Below are positions 9,148-19,717 of a stretch of DNA of 64,000 nt, in pieces. This DNA comes from Lysobacteraceae bacterium NML93-0793 (GTDB lineage Bacteria; Pseudomonadota; Gammaproteobacteria; Xanthomonadales; Xanthomonadaceae): NCBI GenBank assembly GCA_002324875.1, contig NTJG01000016.1:25133-89132 (forward strand), written 5' to 3'. The notes under the pieces were generated by a model. It saw only the letters and a program-made list of their open reading frames with translations, was not told where the DNA came from and did not search any database. Numbering within the stretch: the stretch's first letter is position 1; every line of letters begins with the position of its first letter. Both the position numbers and the translations under genes were made by a program.

Positions 9148-9759
9148 TCAGCCGCGGTTGAAGAACATCAGATAGACGAGGCGGCCGTCTTCCAGCGTCG
9201 ATCCGAAGGCCTCGCCGGCGCTGTGCCACATCCACGGGCGCAGCAATACCAGGCGGTTGAAGCGCATCGGCACGCGCATCGTCATCTCCCACTTCGAGGC
9301 ATCGTTGCTGTCGCGGGCGATCAGTTCGTTCTGCACCGCGTGGTAGCTGGACAGGCCCATCGCGCGCAGCTCGGCATCGTTGAGCGGCGCGCGCTCGGTG
9401 TTCGTGGGCAGATGCCGGAAGAACTCGGTGCCGCCGCGGCAGTCCTCGGGCCGGCTGAGATAGAAGATGCCCGACCATTCGACCGGCCCGTCGATGTGCA
9501 CGCGCCCCCGGCCGACGTCGTGCGCCCGGGTGATGCGGAACTTGGCATGCGATTCCAGCGGCTCGATCGGGCGCAACTGTTCGCCGACGAGATGGGAAAT
9601 CGCGGGGACCAGCCCGGGAATGTGCAGGCGCTCCTGCGAATTGCGCCCCGGAAACGCGCCCTGCTGTTCTGGATAGGTCAGACGCAGCGCGGCGTCGCGC
9701 AGCGACAGCGCGTCCGGGGTCGACAGGAAATCGTCGACGACGATCAATGAAGTGGGCAT
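9148..9759 (-). CDS. DUF6445-like putative 2OG-Fe(II) oxygenase
   Basis: A 203-residue protein with the features of a small non-haem iron(II)/2-oxoglutarate dioxygenase: VHIDGPVEWSGIFYLS (His-x-Asp metal ligands, about residues 87-102) and a distal His in RPWMWHSAGEAFG (about 180), followed by the basic residue in LEDGRLVYLMFF that would bind 2-oxoglutarate. The N-terminus LIVVDDFLSTPDALSLRDAA is typical of such proteins (FDDFL-like start). The substrate is unknown. It is 51 bases upstream of the large membrane-anchored gene on the same strand and may be co-transcribed with it. Confidence 0.75.
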   Translation of the reverse strand: MPTSLIVVDDFLSTPDALSLRDAALRLTYPEQQGAFPGRNSQERLHIPGLVPAISHLVGEQLRPIEPLESHAKFRITRAHDVGRGRVHIDGPVEWSGIFYLSRPEDCRGGTEFFRHLPTNTERAPLNDAELRAMGLSSYHAVQNELIARDSNDASKWEMTMRVPMRFNRLVLLRPWMWHSAGEAFGSTLEDGRLVYLMFFNRG

Positions 9760-9887
9760 CGGCGCAGCCTAGCGGCGCAAGGGCGCCGGCTCAAGAAATG
9801 CGCAGGTCTCGAGGGTAGGCCTGCATGGTTGCAACAGGCCGGAACTCCGCCTCGCGCATGGGCATGCGTCCGCGCGCGAACGCGCAA

Positions 9888-9921
9888 CGAAAAACCCCCG
9901 CCTCGCGGCGGGGGTTTTCGT
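9888..9921. terminator. Intrinsic terminator after groEL
   Basis: A long perfect stem, AAAACCCCCGCC paired with GGCGGGGGTTTT around a TCGC loop, flanked by A-rich and T-rich ends. It lies 27 bases past the groEL stop and can act in both directions. Confidence 0.85.
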
Positions 9922-9947
9922 GCAACGGTGCAGCGGTTGGCGCTGGA

Positions 9948-11717
<1,770 letters not shown>

Positions 11718-11725
11718 CGCCCCGA

Positions 11726-12016
11726 TCAGCCGACGATGGCAAGAACGTCGTCTTCCTTGATGATCTTGTATTCGACGCCTTCGGCCTTGTAGGCGCTGCC
11801 GGCGTACTGGCCGTAGATCACGATGTCGCCGACCTTGACCTTCGGCGCGCGCACGCTGCCGTTGTCCAGGGCCTTGCCCTCGCCGACGGCGACGACTTCA
11901 CCCTTGGTGGGCTTTTCCTTGGCGTTGTCCGGAATCAGGATGCCGCCGGCGCTCTTCTCTTCGGCCTCGACGGGCTTGACCACGACGCGGTCGTACAGCG
12001 GCTTCAAATTGCTCAT
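11726..12016 (-). CDS. groES: Co-chaperonin GroES (Hsp10)
   Basis: A 96-residue lid of the GroEL chamber. [20 protein letters not shown], then [22 protein letters not shown] (mobile loop), then [14 protein letters not shown] and [14 protein letters not shown] match the family along its full length. The ATG at 12014-12016 has an AGAGGG ribosome site 7 bases upstream on the minus strand. It is the first gene of the groESL operon. Confidence 0.99.
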   Translation of the reverse strand: MSNLKPLYDRVVVKPVEAEEKSAGGILIPDNAKEKPTKGEVVAVGEGKALDNGSVRAPKVKVGDIVIYGQYAGSAYKAEGVEYKIIKEDDVLAIVG

Positions 12017-12060
12017 TTCAACCCTCTCTAAGTGATTGATTGTTAATAAAACGGGCGCCG

Positions 12061-12072
12061 ATTCTAGCACTC
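12061..12072 (-). promoter_or_regulatory. Likely groESL promoter -10 overlapped by a CIRCE-like half site
   Basis: On the minus strand TGCTAGAAT (plus 12061-12069) is a good extended -10, about 45 bases before the groES start. On the plus strand CTAGCACTC (12064-12072) matches the left half of the HrcA operator CIRCE at 8 of 9 bases. The second half, 9 bases on, does not match. A direct repeat GAGTGCCAG...GAGTGCTAG is present. The rest of 12073-12319 shows no gene. Confidence 0.45.
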
Positions 12073-12319
12073 GTTCTGGCACTCGGCCATGGAGACTGCC
12101 AGCGCATCGGGCGCGCGCACCCCGGTTTGCCGGGACGGACGGGAGATGGGCGCGGTGCCTGCCTTTACAAGGGGGCGGCGCAAGATTTTTTCGAGGAGGG
12201 ACGGCCGGACGTCCGCACCGCGGACCAGGCGTCGCCGGTGGGCGACGTGTCACGGTCCCGCTGGTCCGCTGCCGCCGCCGACGCGACGCCGGGCGCCGGG
12301 CGCTGAAATTCCGTGAGAC

Positions 12320-12805
12320 TCAGCGGAAGCGCCAGGCCGCGACCAGCATGGTCTCGCCGTCGTTGGGCTGCTTGATGCTGGCGTTGGAAATGTGCCGGGC
12401 CAGCAGCGAGAAGCGCTGCCAGCGCCAGCCGACGGTGCTGACGAACTGCGGGTTGCCGGAGAGCGCGTCGGTGCGCCCCGCCTGCACGCCGACACCGAAT
12501 CCGGCGACGAATCCGTTGTCGCGCTCGTACCGCGCACCGGCGTGCACGACGCCCGCGTCCTCGGCCAGATCGAACCGGGTGTTGTCGCGGCCACGCACAT
12601 AGATCGCACCGACCTCCCAGCGCAGCACACCGTTCTCGGTGCGGCGCCACTCCGGCAACCACGCCGCGGTGGCCACCAGGGTGGTCTCGTTCTCGCGCGT
12701 GGCCGATGCGCCCAGCCCGACGTCGACCGGCGCGGACTGCGCACGGACGGGGGCAGCGATCGAGAGCGCCACCACGAGGGCGAGCACGGGCAGGACTGGA
12801 CGCAT
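12320..12805 (-). CDS. PagL-like lipid A deacylase (acyloxyacyl hydrolase)
   Basis: A 161-residue outer membrane beta-barrel protein. Residues 1-23 form a signal peptide ending in PVRA-QS. The C-terminal half alternates polar and apolar residues, contains ARHISNASIKQPNDGE (about 134-149) with the PagL catalytic His-x-Ser-Asn arrangement, and ends in an aromatic-Arg-aromatic-Arg terminus (AWRFR) suited to barrel insertion. PagL removes the 3-O-linked acyl chain of lipid A and lowers endotoxicity. The ATG at 12803-12805 is chosen because it begins the signal peptide; the frame is open upstream without one. The gene is monocistronic with its own promoter region. Confidence 0.82.
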   Translation of the reverse strand: MRPVLPVLALVVALSIAAPVRAQSAPVDVGLGASATRENETTLVATAAWLPEWRRTENGVLRWEVGAIYVRGRDNTRFDLAEDAGVVHAGARYERDNGFVAGFGVGVQAGRTDALSGNPQFVSTVGWRWQRFSLLARHISNASIKQPNDGETMLVAAWRFR

Positions 12806-12851
12806 GGGTTCGGGTTCCGACGGAAACGGGATGCAGGGCGCGGGCGGGGAT

Positions 12852-12857
12852 AATATA
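12852..12857 (-). promoter_or_regulatory. Possible -10 of the pagL-like gene
   Basis: Minus-strand TATATT, in an AT-rich island of very GC-rich sequence, lies 46 bases before the start codon at 12805. No convincing -35 is seen. An overlapping TATTAT could serve equally. Confidence 0.35.
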
Positions 12858-12988
12858 CCGACGGGTTCACTAAAGGCCCGGACGATTCGACCGCGTCCCG
12901 GGATGCAGCATCCCTTGCGGCGCGCAGCCTGGGGCCCGTTGCGTGCACATTCCGTGCAGAGCCGTGCATCGGCGGCTACCGTGGCGCC

Positions 12989-13342
12989 ATGACCGCCCTC
13001 GTCTGCCTCGCCAGTTGCCCGGATATCGCGATCGCCACGGCCATCGCCGAAACGCTGGTCGAGGAGCGGCTGGCCGCCTGCATCAATATCGTGCCGGGCG
13101 CGCGGTCGATCTACCGCTGGAACGGGCGCGTGCACACGGGCGACGAGGTGTTGTTGATCATCAAGACCACCGACGCGCGCCTGGCCGGGTTGACCCGCCG
13201 TCTGCAGGCGCTGCATCCCTTCGACGTCCCCGAGCTCGTCGCCCTGCCGGTGGCGGGCGGCCTGTCGGCGTATCTGGCCTGGGTGGACGCGGCCGCGGCT
13301 GATGACGCAGCGGTAGGTGCGCCGCCCGCGTCCGCTGAATGA
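12989..13342 (+). CDS. cutA: CutA1 family protein (divalent cation tolerance)
   Basis: A 117-residue CutA1 protein, a small ferredoxin-like-fold trimer linked to divalent metal tolerance. CLASCPDIAIATAIAETLVE, LAACINIVPGARSIYRWNG, EVLLIIKTTDARLAGLTRR and LHPFDVPELVALPV match the family closely. The Ala/Glu-rich tail is the only variable part. It lies 40 bp upstream of dsbD on the same strand; cutA next to dsbD is a recurrent arrangement, so the two are probably co-transcribed. Confidence 0.95.
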   Translation: MTALVCLASCPDIAIATAIAETLVEERLAACINIVPGARSIYRWNGRVHTGDEVLLIIKTTDARLAGLTRRLQALHPFDVPELVALPVAGGLSAYLAWVDAAAADDAAVGAPPASAE

Positions 13343-13382
13343 TCATTCGGCGTTCGCTGCGGCGGCCTGCGATACTGGCGCG

Positions 13383-15773
13383 ATGACAGCGCGCCCGCTC
13401 CCCATTGCGCCCCGTCCGGGCCGCCCCTTCCGCATTCTGGTCGCGCTCGCCGCGCTGCTGATGTCGGCCCTGGCCTCTCTGCCCGCTGCGGCCCAGGCGC
13501 TGGGGTTCGACGACGTGCTGCCGGTCGACGAGGCGCTGAAGGTCTCGGCGCGGGCCCTGGCACGCGACCGCATCGAGATCCGCTGGGACATCGCCGACGG
13601 CTACTACCTTTACCGGCACCGCACCTCGGCCCAGGTCGAAGGCGGCTTCAAGAGCAATCCGCTGCGCCTGCCGAGCGGCCAGGCCTATACCGACGAGTTC
13701 TTCGGCGATGTCGAGACCTACCGGGGCCGTCTGACCGGACTGCTGACGGGCGCGGCGGCGGATGATGCGGAGACGGTCGAGCTGGTGGTCCGCTATCAGG
13801 GCTGCGCGGACGTGGGCATCTGCTATCCGCCGCAGACGCGCCGGCTGCGCATCACCCTGCCGCCCGCGCCGGCGGCCACTCGCCCGGCCGACAGCGGGTT
13901 CGCCGCGTTCGGCGAGGCGCTCGGCGGCAGCGGCGCCGGCCGCACGCCGTCGCTGGCCGGCGGCCAGGACGCGCTGCCGCCGGAACGCGCGTTCGCGTTC
14001 GAGGCGATCGCGGGTGACGGCGACACGATCCTGATGCGCTTCACCCCGGCGCAGGGCTATTACCTCTACCGGGACCGCAACCGCTTCGAGGTGCGCGGCG
14101 CCGAAGGCATCCGCGCCGGAACGCCGCGCTGGCCGCCGGGACAGGCGCACCACGACGCGCATTTCGGCGATGTCACCGTGTACTTCGACCAGGTCGACGT
14201 GCCGCTGCCACTGGTGCGCACACGCGCCGATGCGGCCGATGTCGAGGTCGTGGCGACGTTCCAGGGCTGCCAGGCCGAAGGCATCTGCTACCCGCCGATG
14301 ACCCGCACCGTGCGCGTCGCGCTTCCGGCCGGCCGCGTGCAGACCGCGCGCGACGCGACGCCGGCAAGCGTTCCAGCCGCCTCGGAAACCGCGGCCGTCG
14401 ATACCGCGCCCCCGGACGACGGAGCGGCCGGCGAATGGGTCGCTCCCCTGCCCGAGACCACGGCCCGCACCGACGCACCGGCCGCGCCGCGCACCGCCGA
14501 TGCCGCGGCGGACAACGCCGCGCGCACCCGTCCGCCGGGGTCGACGTCCACCGGTCTGCTCGCCGCCCTCGGCCTGGCCCTGCTCGGCGGCCTGCTGTTG
14601 AACCTGATGCCCTGCGTGCTGCCGATCCTGTCGCTCAAGGTGCTGGGCCTGGCCAGGAGCGGTGGCAGCCGCTCGGCTGCGCGCGCGCACGCGCTCTGGT
14701 ACACGGCCGGCGTGCTGGTGGCCTTCGCGCTGGTCGGCCTGCTGGTGATCGCGCTGCGCGCCGCCGGTCAGGCGATGGGCTGGGGGTTCCAGCTGCAGCA
14801 GCCGTGGTTCGTCGCGGCGCTGGCCTATCTGATGTTCGCCGTGGGCCTGAGCCTGTCGGGCGTGTTCAGCCTCGGCGGCCGTATCGGCAATGTCGGCCAG
14901 GCCCTGGCCGGGCGCAGCGGGCCGGTCGGCGATTTCTTCACCGGCGTGCTCGCCTGCGTGGTCGCCAGCCCGTGCATCGCGCCCTTCATGGGCGGCGCGC
15001 TGGCGTATGCGTTCACCGCCTCCACGCCGATGGCGCTGGCGGTGTTCCTGATGCTGGGCCTGGGCCTGGCGCTGCCGTTCCTGCTGATCGGCCTGGTGCC
15101 GGCGCTCGCCGACCGGCTGCCGAAACCCGGCGCCTGGATGGAAACGCTGAAGCAGCTGCTGGCCTTCCCGATGTATCTCACCGCGCTGTGGCTGGCCTGG
15201 GTACTGGGCAAGCAGCGCGGCGTGGACGCGATGGCGCTGCTGGTGGCCGGGCTGACCGTGCTGGCGCTGGCGCTGTGGTGGTTCGAACGGCGTCGCTGGA
15301 CCGGCCACGCGCTGCACCGCTGGCTCGCGCTGGCGCTCGCCGTGGCGGCGCTGCTGCCGGTCATCGCGGTGGGCCGGCTGACGCCGCCGGCGAGCGCGGA
15401 CACCGCGACCACCGAAGCCGGTACGCACGTCGCCTACTCCGCCGAGCGTCTGGCCGAACTGCGCGCCAGCGGCACGCCGGTGTTCGTCAACATGACCGCC
15501 GACTGGTGCGTGACCTGCAAGGCCAACGAGCGCCGGGTGCTGTCGGGCGCCACGTTCAAATCCGCCCTGGCGGAGGCCGGCGCGACCTATATGGTCGGCG
15601 ACTGGACCAACGTCGATCCGGCGATCGGCGCGTTTCTCGAATCGCACGGCGCGGTCGGCGTGCCGCTGTACGTCGTCTATCCGTCCGGCGGCGGCGACGG
15701 CATCGTGCTGCCGGCGCTGCTCAGCGATGCGATCGTCGTCGACGCGCTCACGCACGCCGGCGGTGCCGGATGA
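13383..15773 (+). CDS. dsbD: DsbD thiol:disulfide interchange protein with two N-terminal alpha domains
   Basis: DsbD passes electrons from cytoplasmic thioredoxin across the inner membrane to periplasmic thiol proteins. This 796-residue copy has a signal peptide (about 1-37) and two successive DsbD-alpha domains (about 40-155 and 195-320). Each has its own GYYLYR entry and redox Cys pair: YQGCADVGICYPP and FQGCQAEGICYPP. A linker rich in Ala, Pro and Thr follows. The membrane domain (about 375-620) has NLMPCVLPILSLKVLGL and VVASPCIAPFMGG, and a C-terminal thioredoxin domain has TADWCVTCKANE. The usual DsbD has one alpha domain, so the duplication is noteworthy. The start ATG at 13383 precedes the signal peptide. 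The stop overlaps the tlpA start by four bases. Confidence 0.96.
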   Translation: MTARPLPIAPRPGRPFRILVALAALLMSALASLPAAAQALGFDDVLPVDEALKVSARALARDRIEIRWDIADGYYLYRHRTSAQVEGGFKSNPLRLPSGQAYTDEFFGDVETYRGRLTGLLTGAAADDAETVELVVRYQGCADVGICYPPQTRRLRITLPPAPAATRPADSGFAAFGEALGGSGAGRTPSLAGGQDALPPERAFAFEAIAGDGDTILMRFTPAQGYYLYRDRNRFEVRGAEGIRAGTPRWPPGQAHHDAHFGDVTVYFDQVDVPLPLVRTRADAADVEVVATFQGCQAEGICYPPMTRTVRVALPAGRVQTARDATPASVPAASETAAVDTAPPDDGAAGEWVAPLPETTARTDAPAAPRTADAAADNAARTRPPGSTSTGLLAALGLALLGGLLLNLMPCVLPILSLKVLGLARSGGSRSAARAHALWYTAGVLVAFALVGLLVIALRAAGQAMGWGFQLQQPWFVAALAYLMFAVGLSLSGVFSLGGRIGNVGQALAGRSGPVGDFFTGVLACVVASPCIAPFMGGALAYAFTASTPMALAVFLMLGLGLALPFLLIGLVPALADRLPKPGAWMETLKQLLAFPMYLTALWLAWVLGKQRGVDAMALLVAGLTVLALALWWFERRRWTGHALHRWLALALAVAALLPVIAVGRLTPPASADTATTEAGTHVAYSAERLAELRASGTPVFVNMTADWCVTCKANERRVLSGATFKSALAEAGATYMVGDWTNVDPAIGAFLESHGAVGVPLYVVYPSGGGDGIVLPALLSDAIVVDALTHAGGAG

Positions 15774-16369
15774 AGGTCGGCCCCTGGACCGTGGTCGCGA
15801 TCGCGGTCGTCGCTGGCGGCCTCGGTGTGCTGGCCAGCCTGTTCGTCGGCGGACCCGGGCCGTTGCTCGGCACCGAGACCGGCCAGCGCCTCTACAACGA
15901 TGCTCTCGTGGCCGCGGCCCCTCCCGCGCCCGAAGGAGTGCGCATGGCCCGGCGCGGCGAACGGGTGCCCGCGTTCACGGTGAAAGATCTCGACGGCGAG
16001 GTCCTGCACCTGCCCGACGCCTATGCCGGCCGGCCGGTGCTGGTGAATCTTTGGGCGAGTTGGTGCGGCCCCTGTATCGAGGAAATGCCGGAACTCGACC
16101 GCTTCGCCCGCGAACAGGGCGAGGCCGGCGTGCAGGTGCTCGGTATCGCGCTCGACGATGCCGACGCCGTCCGCGGTTTTCTGCAGCGCGTGCCGGTCGA
16201 CTACGCGATCGCGCTGGACGCTCCCGGTCCGGCCGACGCCGGCGTGCGGCTCGGCAATCCGCGCGGCGTTCTGCCGTACACCGTGTTGATCGATGCGGAC
16301 GGTCGGCTGGTCAGGCATCGCATCGGCCCGTTCGCGCACGGCGAGACGGACGCCTGGGCGACGCCCTGA
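15770..16369 (+). CDS. TlpA-like membrane-anchored thioredoxin
   Basis: A 199-residue thioredoxin-fold protein held in the inner membrane by an N-terminal segment (VVAIAVVAGGLGVLASLFV). The active site NLWASWCGPCIEEMPELDRF (about residues 93-112) and the cis-Pro loop GVLPYTVLIDADG place it in the TlpA/ResA group, which reduces periplasmic disulfides, for example in cytochrome c or oxidase assembly. The ATG overlaps the dsbD stop in an ATGA junction, so translation is coupled and DsbD is the obvious electron donor. Confidence 0.93.
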   Translation: MKVGPWTVVAIAVVAGGLGVLASLFVGGPGPLLGTETGQRLYNDALVAAAPPAPEGVRMARRGERVPAFTVKDLDGEVLHLPDAYAGRPVLVNLWASWCGPCIEEMPELDRFAREQGEAGVQVLGIALDDADAVRGFLQRVPVDYAIALDAPGPADAGVRLGNPRGVLPYTVLIDADGRLVRHRIGPFAHGETDAWATP

Positions 16370-16471
16370 GCGCAGAACTCAAACGCTCGTTTAAAATCGT
16401 CGAACGTCTGCGAACTGGACAGCAATGGTGACATCCCGCAGACTTCGCGCACTTCCCGCGACCGGTGCGCG

Positions 16472-16918
16472 ATGGCGTCCCTCCTCGTCCTGCATGGCCC
16501 CAACCTCAACCTGCTCGGCACGCGCGAGCCGGAGGTCTACGGCCACACCCGTCTGGCTGAAATCGACGCGATGCTGCAGGCGCAGGCGGCGGGCGCCGGT
16601 CACACGCTCGCCTGCCTGCAGTCCAATGCCGAGCACGTGCTGGTCGATCGGATCCAGGCCGCGCGCGAGGACGGCACCGCGCTGATCCTGATCAACCCGG
16701 CGGCCTTCACCCATACGTCGGTGGCGATCCGCGATGCGCTGGCCGCGGTGGCGATCCCGTTCATCGAAGTCCACCTGTCCAACCCGCACCGTCGCGAGCC
16801 GTTCCGCCACACCAGCTATTTCAGCGATCTGGCGCTCGGCGTGGTCGCCGGCTTCGGCGCCGACAGCTACCGCTACGCCCTCGATGCCGCGCTGCGCCGG
16901 CTGGAGCCGGCCGCCTGA
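16472..16918 (+). CDS. aroQ: 3-dehydroquinate dehydratase, type II
   Basis: A 148-residue type II dehydroquinase, third step of the shikimate pathway. [20 protein letters not shown] carries the catalytic region. [31 protein letters not shown] and [20 protein letters not shown] complete the active site. Length and motifs match the dodecameric enzyme. It heads an aroQ-(LprI-like)-accB-(four-helix)-accC run. A TAAAAT hexamer at 16392-16397 upstream may be its -10, but no clear -35 accompanies it. Confidence 0.98.
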   Translation: MASLLVLHGPNLNLLGTREPEVYGHTRLAEIDAMLQAQAAGAGHTLACLQSNAEHVLVDRIQAAREDGTALILINPAAFTHTSVAIRDALAAVAIPFIEVHLSNPHRREPFRHTSYFSDLALGVVAGFGADSYRYALDAALRRLEPAA

Positions 16919-17331
16919 TGCGCGCCGGCCTCGCCGTCGCCGCACTGCTCGCCTGCATCGCGGCTGCCTGGCCGCTGTCGGCAGCGGCCGACACCCTGAC
17001 CGAGGCCGAGTGCGCCGCGCCGACATCGACCGGCGATGCCGCGCCGTGCATGTCGGCCGAGTACACGCGCCTCGACGCCGCGCTCGAGCGGCTGCATGCC
17101 GAGACCGCCGCCGCGTTGGCCGACACGACCGACTGCGTCGGCGACTGCGCCGCGGCCCGCATCGCGCTCGACGACGCCCAGACCGCCTGGCAGCGCGTCC
17201 GCACCCGCGATTGCGACGCCGCCTACGCCCTCGCCATCGACGGCAGCGGCCGCAACGACGCCCGCCTGACCTGCCTGCTCGACCACACCCGCCTTCGCAT
17301 CGGGCAGCTGCAGCGGCTTCGCGCGCTGTAA
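16918..17331 (+). CDS. LprI/DUF1311-like exported protein
   Basis: A 137-residue exported protein with a signal peptide (residues 1-24, ending SAAA-DT). The mature part has spaced cysteines ([73 protein letters not shown]). This pattern and the Leu/Arg helix ending recall the LprI-type lysozyme-inhibitor domain. The ATG overlaps the aroQ stop (TGATG), so it is translationally coupled to aroQ, and it sits 38 bp before accB. Its presence inside the aroQ-accB run is atypical. The family call is moderate. Confidence 0.72.
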   Translation: MRAGLAVAALLACIAAAWPLSAAADTLTEAECAAPTSTGDAAPCMSAEYTRLDAALERLHAETAAALADTTDCVGDCAAARIALDDAQTAWQRVRTRDCDAAYALAIDGSGRNDARLTCLLDHTRLRIGQLQRLRAL

Positions 17332-17369
17332 GCCTGCCCGCCATTTCGACGACAACCCACGAGGCCCGC

Positions 17370-17849
17370 ATGGATCTCCGCAAAATCAAGAAGCTCATCG
17401 ACCTGCTCGAGGAGTCCAATCTCACCGAGATCGAGATCAAGGAAGGCGAGGAATCCGTGCGCCTGTCGCGCACCTCCGGCGCCGGTGGCGCGCCGCTGGC
17501 CTACGCGCCCGCCCCGGCCCCCGTCGCGCATCGCGCGCCCGAGCCGGTGATGCCGATGAGCTCCCCGGTCGAAGCCGCCACCGGCGGCGCGCCCAAGGGC
17601 GACGACCTGCCGCCGGGCCAGGTGGCAAAATCGCCGATGGTCGGCACCTTCTACGCCTCGCCCGCGCCCGACAAGCCGCCGTTCGTCTCGGTCGGCCAGT
17701 CGGTCAAGGCCGGCGAGACACTGGGCATCATCGAGGCGATGAAGATGTTCAACCCGATCGAGGCCGAAACCTCCGGCACGGTGGTCGCGATCCTCGTCGA
17801 AAGCGGCCAGCCGGTGGAGTTCGACCAGCCGCTGTTCGTGATCGGCTGA
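17370..17849 (+). CDS. accB: Biotin carboxyl carrier protein of acetyl-CoA carboxylase
   Basis: A 159-residue carrier of the biotin that AccC carboxylates. The N-terminal helix [17 protein letters not shown], the Pro/Ala-rich linker (about 40-75), and the biotinyl domain [18 protein letters not shown] (thumb) with [15 protein letters not shown] are all present. The Lys of EAMKM (about 122) is the biotinylated residue. accB and accC are normally adjacent; here a repeat-flanked gene separates them. Confidence 0.98.
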   Translation: MDLRKIKKLIDLLEESNLTEIEIKEGEESVRLSRTSGAGGAPLAYAPAPAPVAHRAPEPVMPMSSPVEAATGGAPKGDDLPPGQVAKSPMVGTFYASPAPDKPPFVSVGQSVKAGETLGIIEAMKMFNPIEAETSGTVVAILVESGQPVEFDQPLFVIG

Positions 17850-17863
17850 AGGCCGATCACGAC

Positions 17864-17891
17864 GGGATTGGGGATTGGGGATTCGGGATTT
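17864..17891 (+). repeat. Left heptad repeat array (GGGATTS x4)
   Basis: Four exact-phase heptads: GGGATTG, GGGATTG, GGGATTC, GGGATTT. The array begins 15 bases after the accB stop. The inverted partner lies at 18283-18310. The likely TTG start of the enclosed gene lies inside the array. Confidence 0.92.
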
Positions 17892-18318
17892 GACCGACAC
17901 CTTCGCGACTTCGAGACCGCACGAACGACTGGATGTATGGCAGGACGCCATGCAACTGGTCGAAGCGGTGTATCGCGCCACGTCCTCGTTCCCGGTCGAC
18001 GAACGCTTCGGCCTGACGGCGCAATTGCGCCGTGCCGCCATCAGCGTGCCATCGAACATCGCCGAAGGTGCCGCGCGCCGATCGACGTCCGAGTATCTCC
18101 GGCACCTGTCTTTCGCACGCGGCTCGCTCGCCGAGTTGTCCACTCAGCTCGAGATTGCGCAACGCCTCGGTTTCGGCACCAACCCGGCCCTCGACGTGGC
18201 ACTGCTCGATCGCACGTTCGCTCGCCTCAATGCCTTGATCCGCACGTACGAACGCCGCATCCGCGAGCCGGATGCATTCCCCGAATCCCCAATCCCGAAT
18301 CCCCAATCCCATGCTTGA
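17875..18318 (+). CDS. Four-helix-bundle protein (23S rRNA intervening-sequence/S23 family), repeat-flanked
   Basis: A protein of up to 147 residues in the four-helix-bundle family first seen in 23S rRNA intervening sequences and related to the diversity-generating-retroelement accessory protein Avd. The core [40 protein letters not shown] and [20 protein letters not shown] is diagnostic. The start is uncertain: TTG at 17875 or TTG at 17890, both in or beside the left repeat. The last residues (ESPIPNPQS) are encoded by the right repeat. The stop TGA (18316-18318) overlaps the accC ATG (18311), so the two are probably translationally coupled. The gene splits the normally contiguous accB-accC pair. 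Its role is unknown; bundles of this family bind nucleic acid in some settings. Confidence 0.85.
   Translation: MGIRDLTDTFATSRPHERLDVWQDAMQLVEAVYRATSSFPVDERFGLTAQLRRAAISVPSNIAEGAARRSTSEYLRHLSFARGSLAELSTQLEIAQRLGFGTNPALDVALLDRTFARLNALIRTYERRIREPDAFPESPIPNPQSHA
18283..18310 (-). repeat. Right heptad repeat array (inverted, GGGATTS x4)
   Basis: Read on the minus strand: GGGATTG, GGGATTC, GGGATTG, GGGATTC. It mirrors the left array and abuts the accC ATG at 18311. No Shine-Dalgarno sequence remains in front of accC. Confidence 0.92.
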
Positions 18319-19678
18319 AAAAGTCGTCATCGCCAACCGGGGTGAGATCGCGCTGCGCATCCTGCGCGCGTGTCACACCCTCGGCATCCGCACGGTCGCG
18401 GTGCACTCCACCGTCGACCGCAATCTCAAGCACGTCGCCATGGCCGACGAGTCGGTCTGCATCGGCCCGCCGCCGTCGGGCCAGAGCTATCTCGACATGC
18501 CGGCGATCATCGCCGCGGCCGAGGTCACCGATGCCCAGGCGATCCATCCCGGCTACGGCTTCCTCAGCGAGAACGCCGACTTCGCCGAGCGCGTCGAGCA
18601 ATCGGGCTTCATCTTCATCGGGCCGAAGGCCGAGACCATCCGTCTGATGGGCGACAAGGTCGAGGCGATCCGCGCAATGAAAGAGGCCGGTGTGCCCTGC
18701 GTGCCCGGCTCCGGTGGCCCGCTCGGCGACGACGCCGCCACCAACGTCAAGATCGCCCGCGAGATCGGCTATCCGGTCATCGTCAAGGCGGCCGGCGGCG
18801 GCGGCGGACGCGGCATGCGCGTGGTCCACACCGAGGCCGCGCTGGTCAACGCGATCGCCACGACCAAGCAGGAAGCCAAGGCCGCGTTCGGCAACGACAT
18901 GGTCTACATGGAGAAGTTCCTCGAGAACCCGCGCCATGTGGAAATCCAGGTGCTGGCCGACGGCCAGGGCGGTGCGATCCATCTGGGCGAGCGCGACTGC
19001 TCGATGCAGCGTCGCCACCAGAAGGTCGTCGAGGAAGCGCCGGCACCCGGCATCACGCCCGAAGCGCGCGCGGAAATCGGCAAGGTCTGCGTGGATGCCT
19101 GCATCCGTATCGGCTATCGCGGCGCCGGCACGTTCGAGTTCCTCTACGAGAACGGCCGCTTCTACTTCATCGAGATGAACACCCGTATCCAGGTCGAGCA
19201 TCCGGTCACCGAGCTGGTCACCGGTATCGACCTGGTGCGTGAACAGTTGATGATCGCCTCGGGCCACAAGCTGTCGATCCGCCAAGAGGACGTGGTGCTG
19301 ACCGGTCACGCGATCGAGTGCCGCATCAATGCCGAGGATCCGGAGACCTTCCTGCCCTCGCCCGGCACGATCCGTCATTTCCACGCGCCGGGTGGCCCGG
19401 GCGTGCGCGTCGACACCCACGTCTACGAAGGCTACGCGGTGCCGCCGAACTACGACTCGATGATCGGCAAGCTGATCGTCCACGGCGCCGATCGCGAACA
19501 GGCGATCTGCCGCATGCGCGTGGCGTTGTCGGAGATGGTCGTCGACGGCATCAAGACCAACATCCCGCTGCAGCAGCGGATCATGCGCGACCAGGGCTTC
19601 CACGCCGGTGGACAGAACATCCACTATCTCGAGAAGCGCCTCGCCGAACGCAAGAACAAGACGCTGGCGATCGGCTGA
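18311..19678 (+). CDS. accC: Biotin carboxylase subunit of acetyl-CoA carboxylase
   Basis: A 455-residue ATP-grasp enzyme that carboxylates biotin on Acc[51 protein letters not shown] (ATP loop), [36 protein letters not shown] (metal and catalytic residues) and ECRINAEDP are all intact. The ATG directly follows the inverted repeat with no ribosome site, so initiation probably depends on ribosomes finishing the upstream four-helix gene. The product is essential, so the inserted element must be tolerated. Confidence 0.99.
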   Translation: MLEKVVIANRGEIALRILRACHTLGIRTVAVHSTVDRNLKHVAMADESVCIGPPPSGQSYLDMPAIIAAAEVTDAQAIHPGYGFLSENADFAERVEQSGFIFIGPKAETIRLMGDKVEAIRAMKEAGVPCVPGSGGPLGDDAATNVKIAREIGYPVIVKAAGGGGGRGMRVVHTEAALVNAIATTKQEAKAAFGNDMVYMEKFLENPRHVEIQVLADGQGGAIHLGERDCSMQRRHQKVVEEAPAPGITPEARAEIGKVCVDACIRIGYRGAGTFEFLYENGRFYFIEMNTRIQVEHPVTELVTGIDLVREQLMIASGHKLSIRQEDVVLTGHAIECRINAEDPETFLPSPGTIRHFHAPGGPGVRVDTHVYEGYAVPPNYDSMIGKLIVHGADREQAICRMRVALSEMVVDGIKTNIPLQQRIMRDQGFHAGGQNIHYLEKRLAERKNKTLAIG

Positions 19679-19717
19679 TCGTGTCTCCGGGCGTCGCCTG
19701 CGCGGCGCCCGGACCGC

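Noticed and set aside
12061..12090. A full CIRCE element at groES
   Set aside because: Only one arm matches; the second arm has about 3 of 9 matches.
13161..15755. An 864-codon minus-strand open frame
   Set aside because: It is antisense to dsbD, whose domains are certain.
17835..18320. CRISPR-like repeats at accB-accC
   Set aside because: The repeats are 7-bp tandem units in inverted arrays, without spacers.
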